Under the pieces are notes generated by a model. That model was not told where the DNA came from, searched no databases, and saw only the letters and a list, made by a program, of their open reading frames with translations. From Opitutaceae bacterium (GTDB lineage: Bacteria; Verrucomicrobiota; Verrucomicrobiia; Opitutales; Opitutaceae), in NCBI GenBank assembly GCA_005786775.1, contig SYDD01000396.1:1-23112 (forward strand): a stretch of DNA of 23,112 nt, read 5' to 3'. Both the position numbers and the translations under genes were made by a program. Shown here piece by piece: positions 15,444-22,994 of this stretch. Within the stretch, counting starts at the first letter, position 1; each line of letters opens with the position of its first letter.

Positions 15444-15531
15444 TTGAAACGCGCCCGGGCGGCACCGCTCCGGGCTAAGGGATGCCTGAGGATTGGCCCG
15501 CCCGCCGCGGGCCCGCGAGACAATAGTGGCC

Positions 15532-15558
15532 AGCCGGGTTACCCCCGGGCGCCCGGCT
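15532..15558 (-). terminator. Candidate hairpin at the end of the pyruvyl-transferase-like gene
   Basis: AGCCGGG (15532-15538) pairs with CCCGGCT (15552-15558) around a 13-base loop that is itself GC-rich. The hairpin touches the stop codon of the minus-strand gene. No U-tract follows, so it is a weak intrinsic terminator at best. The rest of the 135-base gap up to hppA shows only GC-rich sequence and presumably carries the hppA promoter. Confidence 0.35.
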
Positions 15559-16928
15559 CAGCCCCGGCGCGTGGCGGCAATGGTCTCGCGGACCACGGCT
15601 ACCATCCGGGCCTGCCGCGCCTCCGCGTTCGCCCGGATGGCGCGCGCCTGCGTGCGGGCCGCGGCCGGGTCGCGGTGGATCGCGCTGAGCCGGGACCAGA
15701 GCTGCGCGCCATCGGTCTCGTCCACCTCGAAAAACCAGTCCCCGGCGCCCAGGTCCCGGTACATCTGCCCCTTGCAGGTGTCGGTCGGCTGGCGAACGTA
15801 GAACGTGGGCGTGCCCTGGTGCAGGGCGATGAGGGGCGAGTGGCACTCCACACTGACCACCGCGAGCGCCTGCGCGTAGATCGCGGCGGCTTCGTCGGGC
15901 AGCCAATAGGTGTCCCGCCAGACCACGTTGCGCTTCACGTCCTCGGGGAGCGGGTTGACGAGGACGTCCCGGCCCATCTCGACCTGGTAGGTCATCTCGG
16001 CGCAGACCATCACCTTGCCGCCGGTGGACCGGACGTAGGAGACGATCATCTCTCGGAGCTTGGTGTGGTCACGCTCGGTGGTGCGGTCGTTGATCGCGTC
16101 CTTGTGCTCGTCCTCCTTGGTCCGCGGGGAATTGCGGATCTTGTAATACGGGGTGTAGCGCAGGCGGGGGATGACGCAGATGAACTTCCCGGCCTCGAGG
16201 CCGCGCTCCCGGAGCCACGGGAGGCCCTTGGCGTCGTCGCGCAGGTGCATCCCGAGCTGGGCGTCGGGCCCGAATTCCAGGACGGGGGTCTTCACGCCCT
16301 GGGCGCGCAGGTAATCGCGGGAAATCGTGTCGCGGCAGAAGAAGAAGGCGGCCTCATCGATGATGAAGCGGAGGTCGGCGGAGAGGTGGTTGGGCGGCAG
16401 CCGGAGGGCGCGCTCGCGCAGGTTGGCGAGGGTGCCGCCCTCGGGATCCCGGCCGGCGCCGAAGCCGGAGACGGGATCGGTGCTGACCCCGAAGACGCCG
16501 ACGGGCTTGCCGGTGGCCTTGCGGAAGGCGACGGCGTGGGCGCTGGCGGGGAAACCGGAGCCGGAGCCGCTCAGGTACAGGTCGGTCTCGGCCCAGGCGC
16601 GGGCGAGCTCAGGGGAGCGGGGGAGATTGTCGGGCCCGAGGGAGCCCTCGAGGATCTTGAGCTGCGGGTAACCGCGGGTGAGCATCTCGCGGGAGCCGTG
16701 GCCGAGGCTGCCGGCCCAGAGGGTGATCTCGACCTCCGGGAAGTGCTTGTACAGGAGGGAGAGGGCGCCGGGCGTATGGCCGATGTCGCCGATGTTGACG
16801 CTCTGCCAGGAGGAGCGGAGGAGGAGGCGCGGGGGCCGGGCGGGGGCGGCGGCGCGGAGGAGCCGGGGCGCCACGACGGGCACGGCGAGGGCGGCGGCGG
16901 AACGGAGGAGGAAGCGGCGGCGGTTCAT
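15558..16928 (-). CDS. Exported polysaccharide pyruvyl transferase superfamily protein (Tat signal)
   Basis: The 456-residue product starts with a twin-arginine signal (MNRRRFLLRSAAALAVPVVA) and then reads as the polysaccharide pyruvyl transferase superfamily. It has SVNIGDIGHTPG (43-54) matching the N-terminal NxGD motif, DLYLSGSGSGFP (116-127) and late AVVSVECHSPLIALHQGTP (356-374), matching the conserved S-x-R-x-H region. In ordinary members that region reads RLH or similar; here the arginine position is Glu361, while His363 is kept. Ordinary members use phosphoenolpyruvate in the cytosol, so export is odd. The ATG at 16928-16926 was chosen because it begins the Tat signal; the in-frame extension upstream is cysteine-rich and non-conserved. 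It lies 25 bases after the FAD oxidoreductase stop, so they are probably co-transcribed. It may modify a surface glycan or may have lost transferase activity. Confidence 0.8.
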   Translation of the reverse strand: MNRRRFLLRSAAALAVPVVAPRLLRAAAPARPPRLLLRSSWQSVNIGDIGHTPGALSLLYKHFPEVEITLWAGSLGHGSREMLTRGYPQLKILEGSLGPDNLPRSPELARAWAETDLYLSGSGSGFPASAHAVAFRKATGKPVGVFGVSTDPVSGFGAGRDPEGGTLANLRERALRLPPNHLSADLRFIIDEAAFFFCRDTISRDYLRAQGVKTPVLEFGPDAQLGMHLRDDAKGLPWLRERGLEAGKFICVIPRLRYTPYYKIRNSPRTKEDEHKDAINDRTTERDHTKLREMIVSYVRSTGGKVMVCAEMTYQVEMGRDVLVNPLPEDVKRNVVWRDTYWLPDEAAAIYAQALAVVSVECHSPLIALHQGTPTFYVRQPTDTCKGQMYRDLGAGDWFFEVDETDGAQLWSRLSAIHRDPAAARTQARAIRANAEARQARMVAVVRETIAATRRG

Positions 16929-16953
16929 TTGCAAAGATATCGCGGGGTAGTCG

Positions 16954-19260
16954 TTAGGGAAGAGGCAGCAGCTGCACGGCATCGAGATGCACGACGCCGT
17001 CGGCTTTCGCCGCATCGACGGTGGCGGAATAGCGTTTCCCCGCCTCGAAGCGAAAGGCGCCCAGGCGGAACCACAGGTGATCGATGGGCGGCTCAGCCCG
17101 CTGGTTCACGGTGACGGTGTCACTGCCGTCGGCGTGCAGGATCACGACGGGCGTGTTGGTCGCCCGATTTTCGTGCGCGTCCGACGCGAAGCGGACTTCG
17201 TAGCGGCCGGTTTGCGGCACCGTGAATTCAAACACCGCGCGATTGCCGGCGCCTCGACCTGAAACGTAGTCCGGTCCGACAAATCCGAGGCTGCGGCCGG
17301 AGGTCCAAGTGCCGGTGAGCCGGGCGGCGGTGTTGTCCAGGACCACGCCGCGCAGCGACGCGAGGGGAAGCCCCCGGCCGCCGGAGTCATCCACGGGCGC
17401 CGGAGCTGGACCGGAGACATCAAAGTTGCCGTCGGAGGTCAGCCTGGCGCGACCGGGCAAATGCAGCAGGCGCTCCATTTCCGGCCAATGGAGCAGGTAG
17501 ACGTCACGCGGCGTGCAGCCGCGGCGCACGGCGATCGCGGCGGCTTTGCCGACGACCTCGCCCATCATCCCGATGGTCTTCATCACGCGGATGGTGCCGA
17601 GGGCCTGGTCGGTCACGCTGATGTTTCGACCCGCCATGAAGAGATTCTCCACGTTGGCCGAGTAGAGGCATCGGTACGGGATTGGGTAGCCGAATTTTCG
17701 GTCGATCCGGCGGTCGTGTTCGGCCACGGAGATGAAGGGGTTGTCCGGAAACTTCACCGCGTACTCCTTCTTCGGGAAATGCAGGTCGATGCTCCAGGTG
17801 CTGGGCACACAGCCATCGGGAAACTCCCGCTTCGACAGGATGTCCTCGTGGGTCAGCATCACGTCGCCGACGATGCGGCGGGACTCGCGGGTGCCGCCAA
17901 TGTAGGCGAGCCACTCCAGCCGGGCGTTGGCGTGCTCGGCCTTGCCTTCGCGGTTCTTCATTGCGTTGAACGCGCCGTAGACCGCACGGAAATTCCAGTC
18001 ACGGATCAGCTCAAGGTCCTCGATGGGATGCTTGTTGAAGCCGCTTTCCCAAAACCATTCACCCTTGCCCCACTTTCCGCTGTTCAGGCCCAGCCCGGTC
18101 CCTTTGCCCGGTTTCGGATAAGGGAAGTCGTCCATCGTGAGATCGAGCGCCCACGGGGTCTCGGGGAACGGCTGGGGGCCGGGCGCATTGTCCCAAATCC
18201 ACATGTTGCTCGTGCCAAGCAGATCCTTGAACTCGATCTCGTATTTCGCCCCGGCCAGGTGCGCGAGGTTGCCGTGCCCGGTGCAATCGCTGAAGAACTT
18301 GCCCCGGAACCTCCGCTCCCGGCTTGAAGCGGTGTTGAGCGAGACCACCGAAACGATGCGCCCCTCCCTCATCTGGGCGGAATGGACGTGCTCGTTCAAG
18401 AAGAGGGAGATGTTCCTTTCCCTGCGCACGAGGGCCTCCTTCGCGGCGTCGCCGAACTCCTCCGCCAACCCGGGCGAGTTGCGGGCGCGGTCGGCGAACT
18501 CCTCGACCATCTCCCCGATGTGCGGAAACTTGCCCCGGCGGATCAAGCCCTGCGACCAGACTCGGACCTCGGAGCTGCCGTTGCCGCCGAGCACGGGCCG
18601 ATTCTGAATCAGCGCAACCCTCAGACCCATCCGCGCGGCCGAGATGGCGCTGCCGATCCCGCCGTAGCCGCCGCCCACGACGACAAGATCGAACTCGCCC
18701 ATGTCTTCCGGTTGATCGGGGAGACCGAGGGCCGATTGGCGCCACGCGGTGAGCGGTGCGGAATCGTTCGGCGGCGGGGTCTGGAGATCGGTCGTGAAGT
18801 AAACGGCATCGCAACGGCCGTCGAAACCCGTGAGGTCCCGCAGGGCGAGGCCAACTTCGCGCTGGGCGATGCGAACGGTGCCGCCGTCGTGCCAGAACCA
18901 ATCCGTGCCCCGGGTGCCGAACACCTCGGGCAAAGGCTGGCCATCCAGCAGCAGTTGAAACCTTCCGGGCGTGCCGCGCGCGCCCCAACGGGCTACCCAG
19001 TCCTTGGTTCGCACCCAGACGCGGTAGGTGCCGGCGGACGGAAACGTCACCTTGGTCGTGGCATCCTTGACCGGCCGGCCAAGCCCGTGGGCGAGCAGGT
19101 ACGGCGACCCCATGATTTCAATGAACTGCGTGTCGAGCGACCAGCCTCCGGCCGACTGAAAGCTCTCGGCTTCGACCAGCAGATGATGCGCGCCACGCAC
19201 GACCGCACCGGACGTGAGCGCGAGGACCAGAAGGAGTGAACCGGTTTTTTGCAGCAGCAT
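16954..19260 (-). CDS. Secreted FAD-dependent oxidoreductase with golvesin/Xly-like C-terminal domain
   Basis: The 768-residue protein has a Sec-type signal (MLLQKTGSLLLVLALTSGA). Residues about 25-158 are a beta-rich module (LLVEAESFQSAGGW ... GTYRVWVRTKDW) of carbohydrate-binding style. An FAD-dependent oxidoreductase domain (PF12831-like) follows, with DLVVVGGGYGGIGSAIS (191-207), LGGNGSSEVRVW and the late NLFMAGRNISVTDQALG. The last 120 residues (TGRYEVRFASDAHE ... HLDAVQLLPLP) look like the golvesin/xanthan-lyase CBD-like domain. The ATG at 19260-19258 begins the signal peptide; a longer in-frame start would bury it. The substrate is unknown; the flanking modules suggest a sugar or glycan held at the surface. 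It lies 174 bases downstream of the receptor gene and 25 upstream of the pyruvyl-transferase-like gene. Its base composition appears lower in GC than its neighbours, which may mean acquisition. Confidence 0.85.
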   Translation of the reverse strand: MLLQKTGSLLLVLALTSGAVVRGAHHLLVEAESFQSAGGWSLDTQFIEIMGSPYLLAHGLGRPVKDATTKVTFPSAGTYRVWVRTKDWVARWGARGTPGRFQLLLDGQPLPEVFGTRGTDWFWHDGGTVRIAQREVGLALRDLTGFDGRCDAVYFTTDLQTPPPNDSAPLTAWRQSALGLPDQPEDMGEFDLVVVGGGYGGIGSAISAARMGLRVALIQNRPVLGGNGSSEVRVWSQGLIRRGKFPHIGEMVEEFADRARNSPGLAEEFGDAAKEALVRRERNISLFLNEHVHSAQMREGRIVSVVSLNTASSRERRFRGKFFSDCTGHGNLAHLAGAKYEIEFKDLLGTSNMWIWDNAPGPQPFPETPWALDLTMDDFPYPKPGKGTGLGLNSGKWGKGEWFWESGFNKHPIEDLELIRDWNFRAVYGAFNAMKNREGKAEHANARLEWLAYIGGTRESRRIVGDVMLTHEDILSKREFPDGCVPSTWSIDLHFPKKEYAVKFPDNPFISVAEHDRRIDRKFGYPIPYRCLYSANVENLFMAGRNISVTDQALGTIRVMKTIGMMGEVVGKAAAIAVRRGCTPRDVYLLHWPEMERLLHLPGRARLTSDGNFDVSGPAPAPVDDSGGRGLPLASLRGVVLDNTAARLTGTWTSGRSLGFVGPDYVSGRGAGNRAVFEFTVPQTGRYEVRFASDAHENRATNTPVVILHADGSDTVTVNQRAEPPIDHLWFRLGAFRFEAGKRYSATVDAAKADGVVHLDAVQLLPLP

Positions 19261-19393
19261 TGGAAATGATGGTCGACTGGTCAGCGGCCCGCGGCGAAGC
19301 GGAGGACCGGCACGCGGGACCCGACCCCGGTCGCCCGGCGACAACGCGCGGGCGCAGGCGGACAAGCTCCGCCACCAGTCGTGGTGCCTCACC

Positions 19394-19432
19394 GGGAGGC
19401 CTCCCCGCGATCCCGGCCCGCGCGGACGCGGG
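19394..19432 (-). terminator. Inverted repeats just downstream of the TonB receptor gene
   Basis: CCCGCG (19417-19422) pairs with CGCGGG (19427-19432) around CGGA, three bases beyond the receptor stop, and the palindrome GGGAGGCCTCCC follows at 19394-19405. No U-tract is present. These may stop or attenuate transcription between the receptor and oxidoreductase genes. The remaining gap to 19261 shows one more small hairpin (CACCA/TGGTG at 19373-19386) and presumably a promoter. Confidence 0.4.
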
Positions 19433-19434
19433 GG

Positions 19435-22400
19435 TCAGTACGTGGCCTTGAAACCCACATACCAGGTGGCGCCGTAGTTGATGCGGCCCTGCACGCTGCG
19501 GTCGGCGGGGGTCGAAGGCCCGAGCACCACGGTGTCCTCGTTGGCCGCGTTCACATTGCGTCCGGTGACATAGACCGCGTAGCGGCGGGTAAGCCGGTAC
19601 TCGGCGGCGACGTCCGCGATCGCCCGGGCCTGGAGGTAGGTCACGGTGCCCGGCTCGGCGCCCGCGAGAGTGACCCGGCCCTGTTCGATCCGGCCGCGGT
19701 GGTTCACCGCGACGCGCAGCGAGAGCCGCTCCCGGCTGTAGCTCACGCCCCAGTTGTAGGTGCGGCGCACGAAGCCGGTGAAGCTCGCCCTTTGCGTCCC
19801 CTCCGCGCGCTGCAGCGTGAGGTTGCCGAAGACCGTCAGCCCGCGGGCCCACGGCGGGAGGAAGGCGAGGTTCTGGCGGTAATCGAGTTCCAGACCCGAG
19901 ACCCGGGCGGTGCCCACGTTGCGCGTCGTGCTGACAAAGTAGCCGAGCGCCTCGCCGTAGACCCGCGGATCCACGCCGTAGGGGGCAAGGATCTCGTCGG
20001 AAGCCGGCAGCAGGGAGGTGCCCCAGAAGTCGCGCACATCGCGGCGGTAGCCGCGCACGGACGCGACGCCGGTGCCGGGCTCGCGGAAATAGTACTCCAG
20101 CGAGACCCCGTAGCTGTCGGCGTACCACGGTTTGAGGGAGGGGTTGGACGCCGTGATGGTACGGCTCGTGGACTCCGTGTCGGGGAGGTTCATCGACGGC
20201 AGGATGTTGCCGAAGTCCGGCCGGTTGAACGCGCGGCCGTACGAGACCCGGGCCAGCAGGTCGGGCCGCAGCTGCAGGGTGGCGTTGAACGACGGGAAGA
20301 AGTCGTCGTACGACTTCGTGGCGCGGGCGCCGCGCTCCAGGTAGGCGAGGCGGCTGCCCGCGAGGCCGGAGAGCGGGGCGCTGACCACCGGGCGGCCAGC
20401 GGCATCGCGGACAATCTGGCCCGCGGCGTTCCGCTGGTAGATCCGGGTGGGGTCAATCAGCGGACCCGTGCCGTCGTCGTCGGTCCGCTCGTAACGCACG
20501 CCCCCGGTGAGCTGCAGCCGTCCGTCGAGCAGCGCCGTGTCGAGCCGCAGGTAAGGGGCGAGGATCGTCTCGGTGATCACCTGGGAGGACGTCACGGCGG
20601 CGCGGAAGGCGGAGACGGCCTCGGCCTCGGTGTTCGTGAAGTACTCGGGGTTCCGGCGGTAGGTGTCCCCAATCTGGTCGAGGTCGAACCACTGCATCCG
20701 CGGCCCGAAGATCAGGTCGCGCTGGGAGTAGCTCGGGTCGAACCACTGCGCGGCGCTGTCGTCCGCGGACCGGGCGACCCGGTCGGCGCCCACGAACCCG
20801 TAGCTGTAGCTGGGCCGGCGGAGGTCGCGGTGCTCGGAGCGCAGGTCCACGCCCGCCTTGGCGGTGACGGGCAGGCCAAGCTGGAAGTCGCGCCGCGCGT
20901 GCGCGTTGAGGGTGCGCACGATGGCCGCGCTGGTGAAGTTGTTGCCGGAGACGGACTCGAGCCGGTAATTGGCGAGCTGGTACGGGTCGACCGGGCGGCC
21001 GGCCGCGTCCCGCACGGAGATCCCCGTGGGGTGGTCGACCGTGAGGCCCTCGAACCGCACCGTCACATTGCGGAGGAAGGCGTTGTTCCCGAGGAAATAG
21101 CCCTCGTTCGAGGTATTGTTCGAGGCGGCGGAATAGGCGCCCCCCACCTGCCAGCGCCAGACCGGGCCGTCGTGCTTGTAGCGGAAGCTGGGCGCCCACG
21201 ACGTGTTGTTCTTCTCGCGGGCGTCGGTCAGGATCTGCACGAAGCCGGCGCCGGGAGCACCCTGGGTAAAACCGGGGCCGAAGGACTCGACGCGGCCGGG
21301 TTCGAAGCTGAGCTGGCGGACCCAGAACTCGGCGCTGAAGTAGGCGTACTGGAACCCGACCGTGAGCACACCGCCCGGGCGGACGCGCCAGTCGGCGGAG
21401 AGGCTCAGGGTGTTCCGCGCGGTGAGCTTGGGCCGTTCCTGCAGGCGGTAGCGGGCGAGGTAGGGCTGGTCCGGGGTGGTGGCAGGGAAGTTCGCCGACT
21501 GCGCGATGCCGGTCGGCACCCAGTTCTGCACGATCCCGGGGCCGTTGTTGTAGGTGCGCGACGCCAAGCCGGAGGCGGTGAAGCCGAAGTCGCGGCTGAG
21601 GGGGACAACCGCGCTGAGCTCAAGGTTCGGCAGGAAGATGTACTCCTTGTGCTGGAACGGGCCGGGCTCTTGGCGGAGGCTGAAGTCGTCGCCGCGGAAC
21701 GAGAGGTGCGACTTGATCATATAGGAGGGCCGCGACCGCTCGAAGCTGCTGCGGCTGATCAGGTTCACCGAGCCGCCGATCGCGTTGGCCGGGGCGTCCG
21801 GGGTCGGCGACCGCGAGACCTCGACACGGGCCAGACTGCTCACCGCGATGTTCTCGAACTCCACCTGCCGGTTCGCGTTGGAACCGTTGGCGCTGGCGAT
21901 GCCGTTCCCGTCGAGGGTGACGGGCGTCCCGCCGGGGGGCACGCCTCCGATGGAGAGCGTGAGCCCGTCGCTGCCGCTGCGGTTGAGGGTGACGCCCGGC
22001 AGGTACTTCGCGAACTCGCCCACGTTGCCGTCGGCGATGTCCGCGAACGAGTCGGTGGAGACCACGTTCTTGATCGCCGGAGCGAAACGCTGCTCGTTCA
22101 CGGCGACGTCGGACGCGGCCATGTCGCGCTTCGCGGCCACGGTGAAAGCGTCGAGCAGCACCGTGTCACCGCCTTGGCCGCCCCGCAGGCGCACCTCGGC
22201 CTCGGCCTGCCGGCCAGCCTCGACGCGGACCACGAGGGTCTCCGCGGCGAAACCGGTGTAGGTCACGCGCAGGGTCGCGGCCCCCGCGGGCACGCCCGCG
22301 AGGGTGAAGGCGCCGAACTCGTCGGTGAAGGCCTCGAGCCGCGTGCCATCGACGGTGACCCGGGCGTTGTTGACGTAGACCCCGGCGCCGACGTTGAGCA

Positions 22401-22974
22401 CCCGCCCGGCGATCGCGCCCGGGGGCGGGGGCGGGCCGTCCGCCGCCGGGAGGGCAGGGACAGGGGCGAGCGCGAGGGCGAACCAGGCGCCGAGGGTGGC
22501 GAGCGGATGGCGGGGTTTCATCGGGGAGGAAGCTGATTCCGGGCGGGAGGCGTTGGCGCCGGGAGGTGGGGAAAGGCGTCGCACCGTGAGCGTGCCGGGG
22601 ACACCCGCCTCGGCGACGGCGAGGTCCGTGCCGGCCAGGAGCCGTTCGAGCGCCTCACGGGGGACGAACTCGCCCCGCAGCGCCCCGGTGCGCACCTCGC
22701 GGACCGTGTCGGCGAAGAACACGATCTCGAAGCCCCCCTGCCTCGCGGCGAGCCGCAGCGACTCGGCGGCCGGGCCGGGCGGCACGTCGAAGGGGCGCCG
22801 GTCGGCGGGCGCGGCACCGGCCACGGCGACGAGCAGGACGAGGAGGGCCAGCCACGGCGGCCGCGGGCGAAGGAAGGGACAGGGCAAGGGGGCAACGCTT
22901 CCAAGACGTCCCGGAGCCGGGCTTTCACTAAGGGAATCTGCGCGGCGGCGGCTCACGGCGCGGCGGCGGCTCAC
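19435..22974 (-). CDS. TonB-dependent receptor with STN signalling domain and an internal second signal peptide
   Basis: The frame encodes up to 1179 residues of an outer-membrane, TonB-dependent transporter. In order: a hydrophobic export segment (about 40-56), an STN domain (61-133; FDVPPGPAAESLRLAARQGG ... FVPREALERLLAGTDLAV), a second complete signal-peptide-like stretch beginning MKPRHPLATLGAWFALALAP (152-171), a carboxypeptidase-regulatory-like beta domain (about 185-263), a TonB-box-like DAFTV, the plug (about 283-410) and a long beta-barrel ending in tyrosine (GATWYVGFKATY). Possible starts are GTG 22974, GTG 22956, TTG 22887 (which gives a compact signal peptide, with GGAAG upstream), and ATG 22521 (1028 residues without STN). 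The adjacent FecR-like gene favours a start that includes STN, since STN receptors signal to FecR proteins. Ligand unknown; a glycan or siderophore are both possible. Confidence 0.88.
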   Translation of the reverse strand: MSRRRAVSRRRADSLSESPAPGRLGSVAPLPCPFLRPRPPWLALLVLLVAVAGAAPADRRPFDVPPGPAAESLRLAARQGGFEIVFFADTVREVRTGALRGEFVPREALERLLAGTDLAVAEAGVPGTLTVRRLSPPPGANASRPESASSPMKPRHPLATLGAWFALALAPVPALPAADGPPPPPGAIAGRVLNVGAGVYVNNARVTVDGTRLEAFTDEFGAFTLAGVPAGAATLRVTYTGFAAETLVVRVEAGRQAEAEVRLRGGQGGDTVLLDAFTVAAKRDMAASDVAVNEQRFAPAIKNVVSTDSFADIADGNVGEFAKYLPGVTLNRSGSDGLTLSIGGVPPGGTPVTLDGNGIASANGSNANRQVEFENIAVSSLARVEVSRSPTPDAPANAIGGSVNLISRSSFERSRPSYMIKSHLSFRGDDFSLRQEPGPFQHKEYIFLPNLELSAVVPLSRDFGFTASGLASRTYNNGPGIVQNWVPTGIAQSANFPATTPDQPYLARYRLQERPKLTARNTLSLSADWRVRPGGVLTVGFQYAYFSAEFWVRQLSFEPGRVESFGPGFTQGAPGAGFVQILTDAREKNNTSWAPSFRYKHDGPVWRWQVGGAYSAASNNTSNEGYFLGNNAFLRNVTVRFEGLTVDHPTGISVRDAAGRPVDPYQLANYRLESVSGNNFTSAAIVRTLNAHARRDFQLGLPVTAKAGVDLRSEHRDLRRPSYSYGFVGADRVARSADDSAAQWFDPSYSQRDLIFGPRMQWFDLDQIGDTYRRNPEYFTNTEAEAVSAFRAAVTSSQVITETILAPYLRLDTALLDGRLQLTGGVRYERTDDDGTGPLIDPTRIYQRNAAGQIVRDAAGRPVVSAPLSGLAGSRLAYLERGARATKSYDDFFPSFNATLQLRPDLLARVSYGRAFNRPDFGNILPSMNLPDTESTSRTITASNPSLKPWYADSYGVSLEYYFREPGTGVASVRGYRRDVRDFWGTSLLPASDEILAPYGVDPRVYGEALGYFVSTTRNVGTARVSGLELDYRQNLAFLPPWARGLTVFGNLTLQRAEGTQRASFTGFVRRTYNWGVSYSRERLSLRVAVNHRGRIEQGRVTLAGAEPGTVTYLQARAIADVAAEYRLTRRYAVYVTGRNVNAANEDTVVLGPSTPADRSVQGRINYGATWYVGFKATY
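22441..22521 (-). other. Internal start and signal peptide inside the TonB receptor frame
   Basis: The ATG at 22521-22519 begins a textbook Sec signal: basic MKPRH, hydrophobic LATLGAWFALALAPVPAL, then a small-residue cleavage region PAAD. It lies between the STN domain and the regulatory-like domain. No Shine-Dalgarno precedes it. Either the receptor is made from here and the upstream STN segment is a separate or read-through product, or the full-length protein carries a buried second signal. Confidence 0.7.
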
Positions 22975-22994
22975 GGCGCGGCGGCGGTCACTCG
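22941..22994. repeat. 18-bp tandem repeat across the fecR/receptor junction
   Basis: CGCGGCGGCGGCTCACGG occurs twice without mismatch (22941-22958, 22959-22976). A third, degenerate unit (22977-22994) shares the first 11 bases and includes the FecR stop codon. On the coding strand each perfect unit holds GTGAGCCGCCGCCGC, so the candidate GTG start codon is duplicated (22956 and 22974) and the peptide reads VSRRRA twice. Confidence 0.8.

Noticed and set aside
15054..17114. Plus-strand open frame across the hppA start and the pyruvyl-transferase-like gene
   Set aside because: It crosses an intergenic gap and two well-supported minus-strand genes and has no motif of its own.
19381..22536. Plus-strand open frame of over 1000 codons opposite the TonB receptor
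   Set aside because: It is rich in Gly, Val, Arg, Glu and His in the manner of a frame mirrored from a GC-rich gene, with no domains. The minus frame has plug, barrel and STN features throughout.
22941..22994. CRISPR-like repeat
   Set aside because: The units are directly adjacent with no spacers and the array is only two to three units, so it is a simple tandem duplication.
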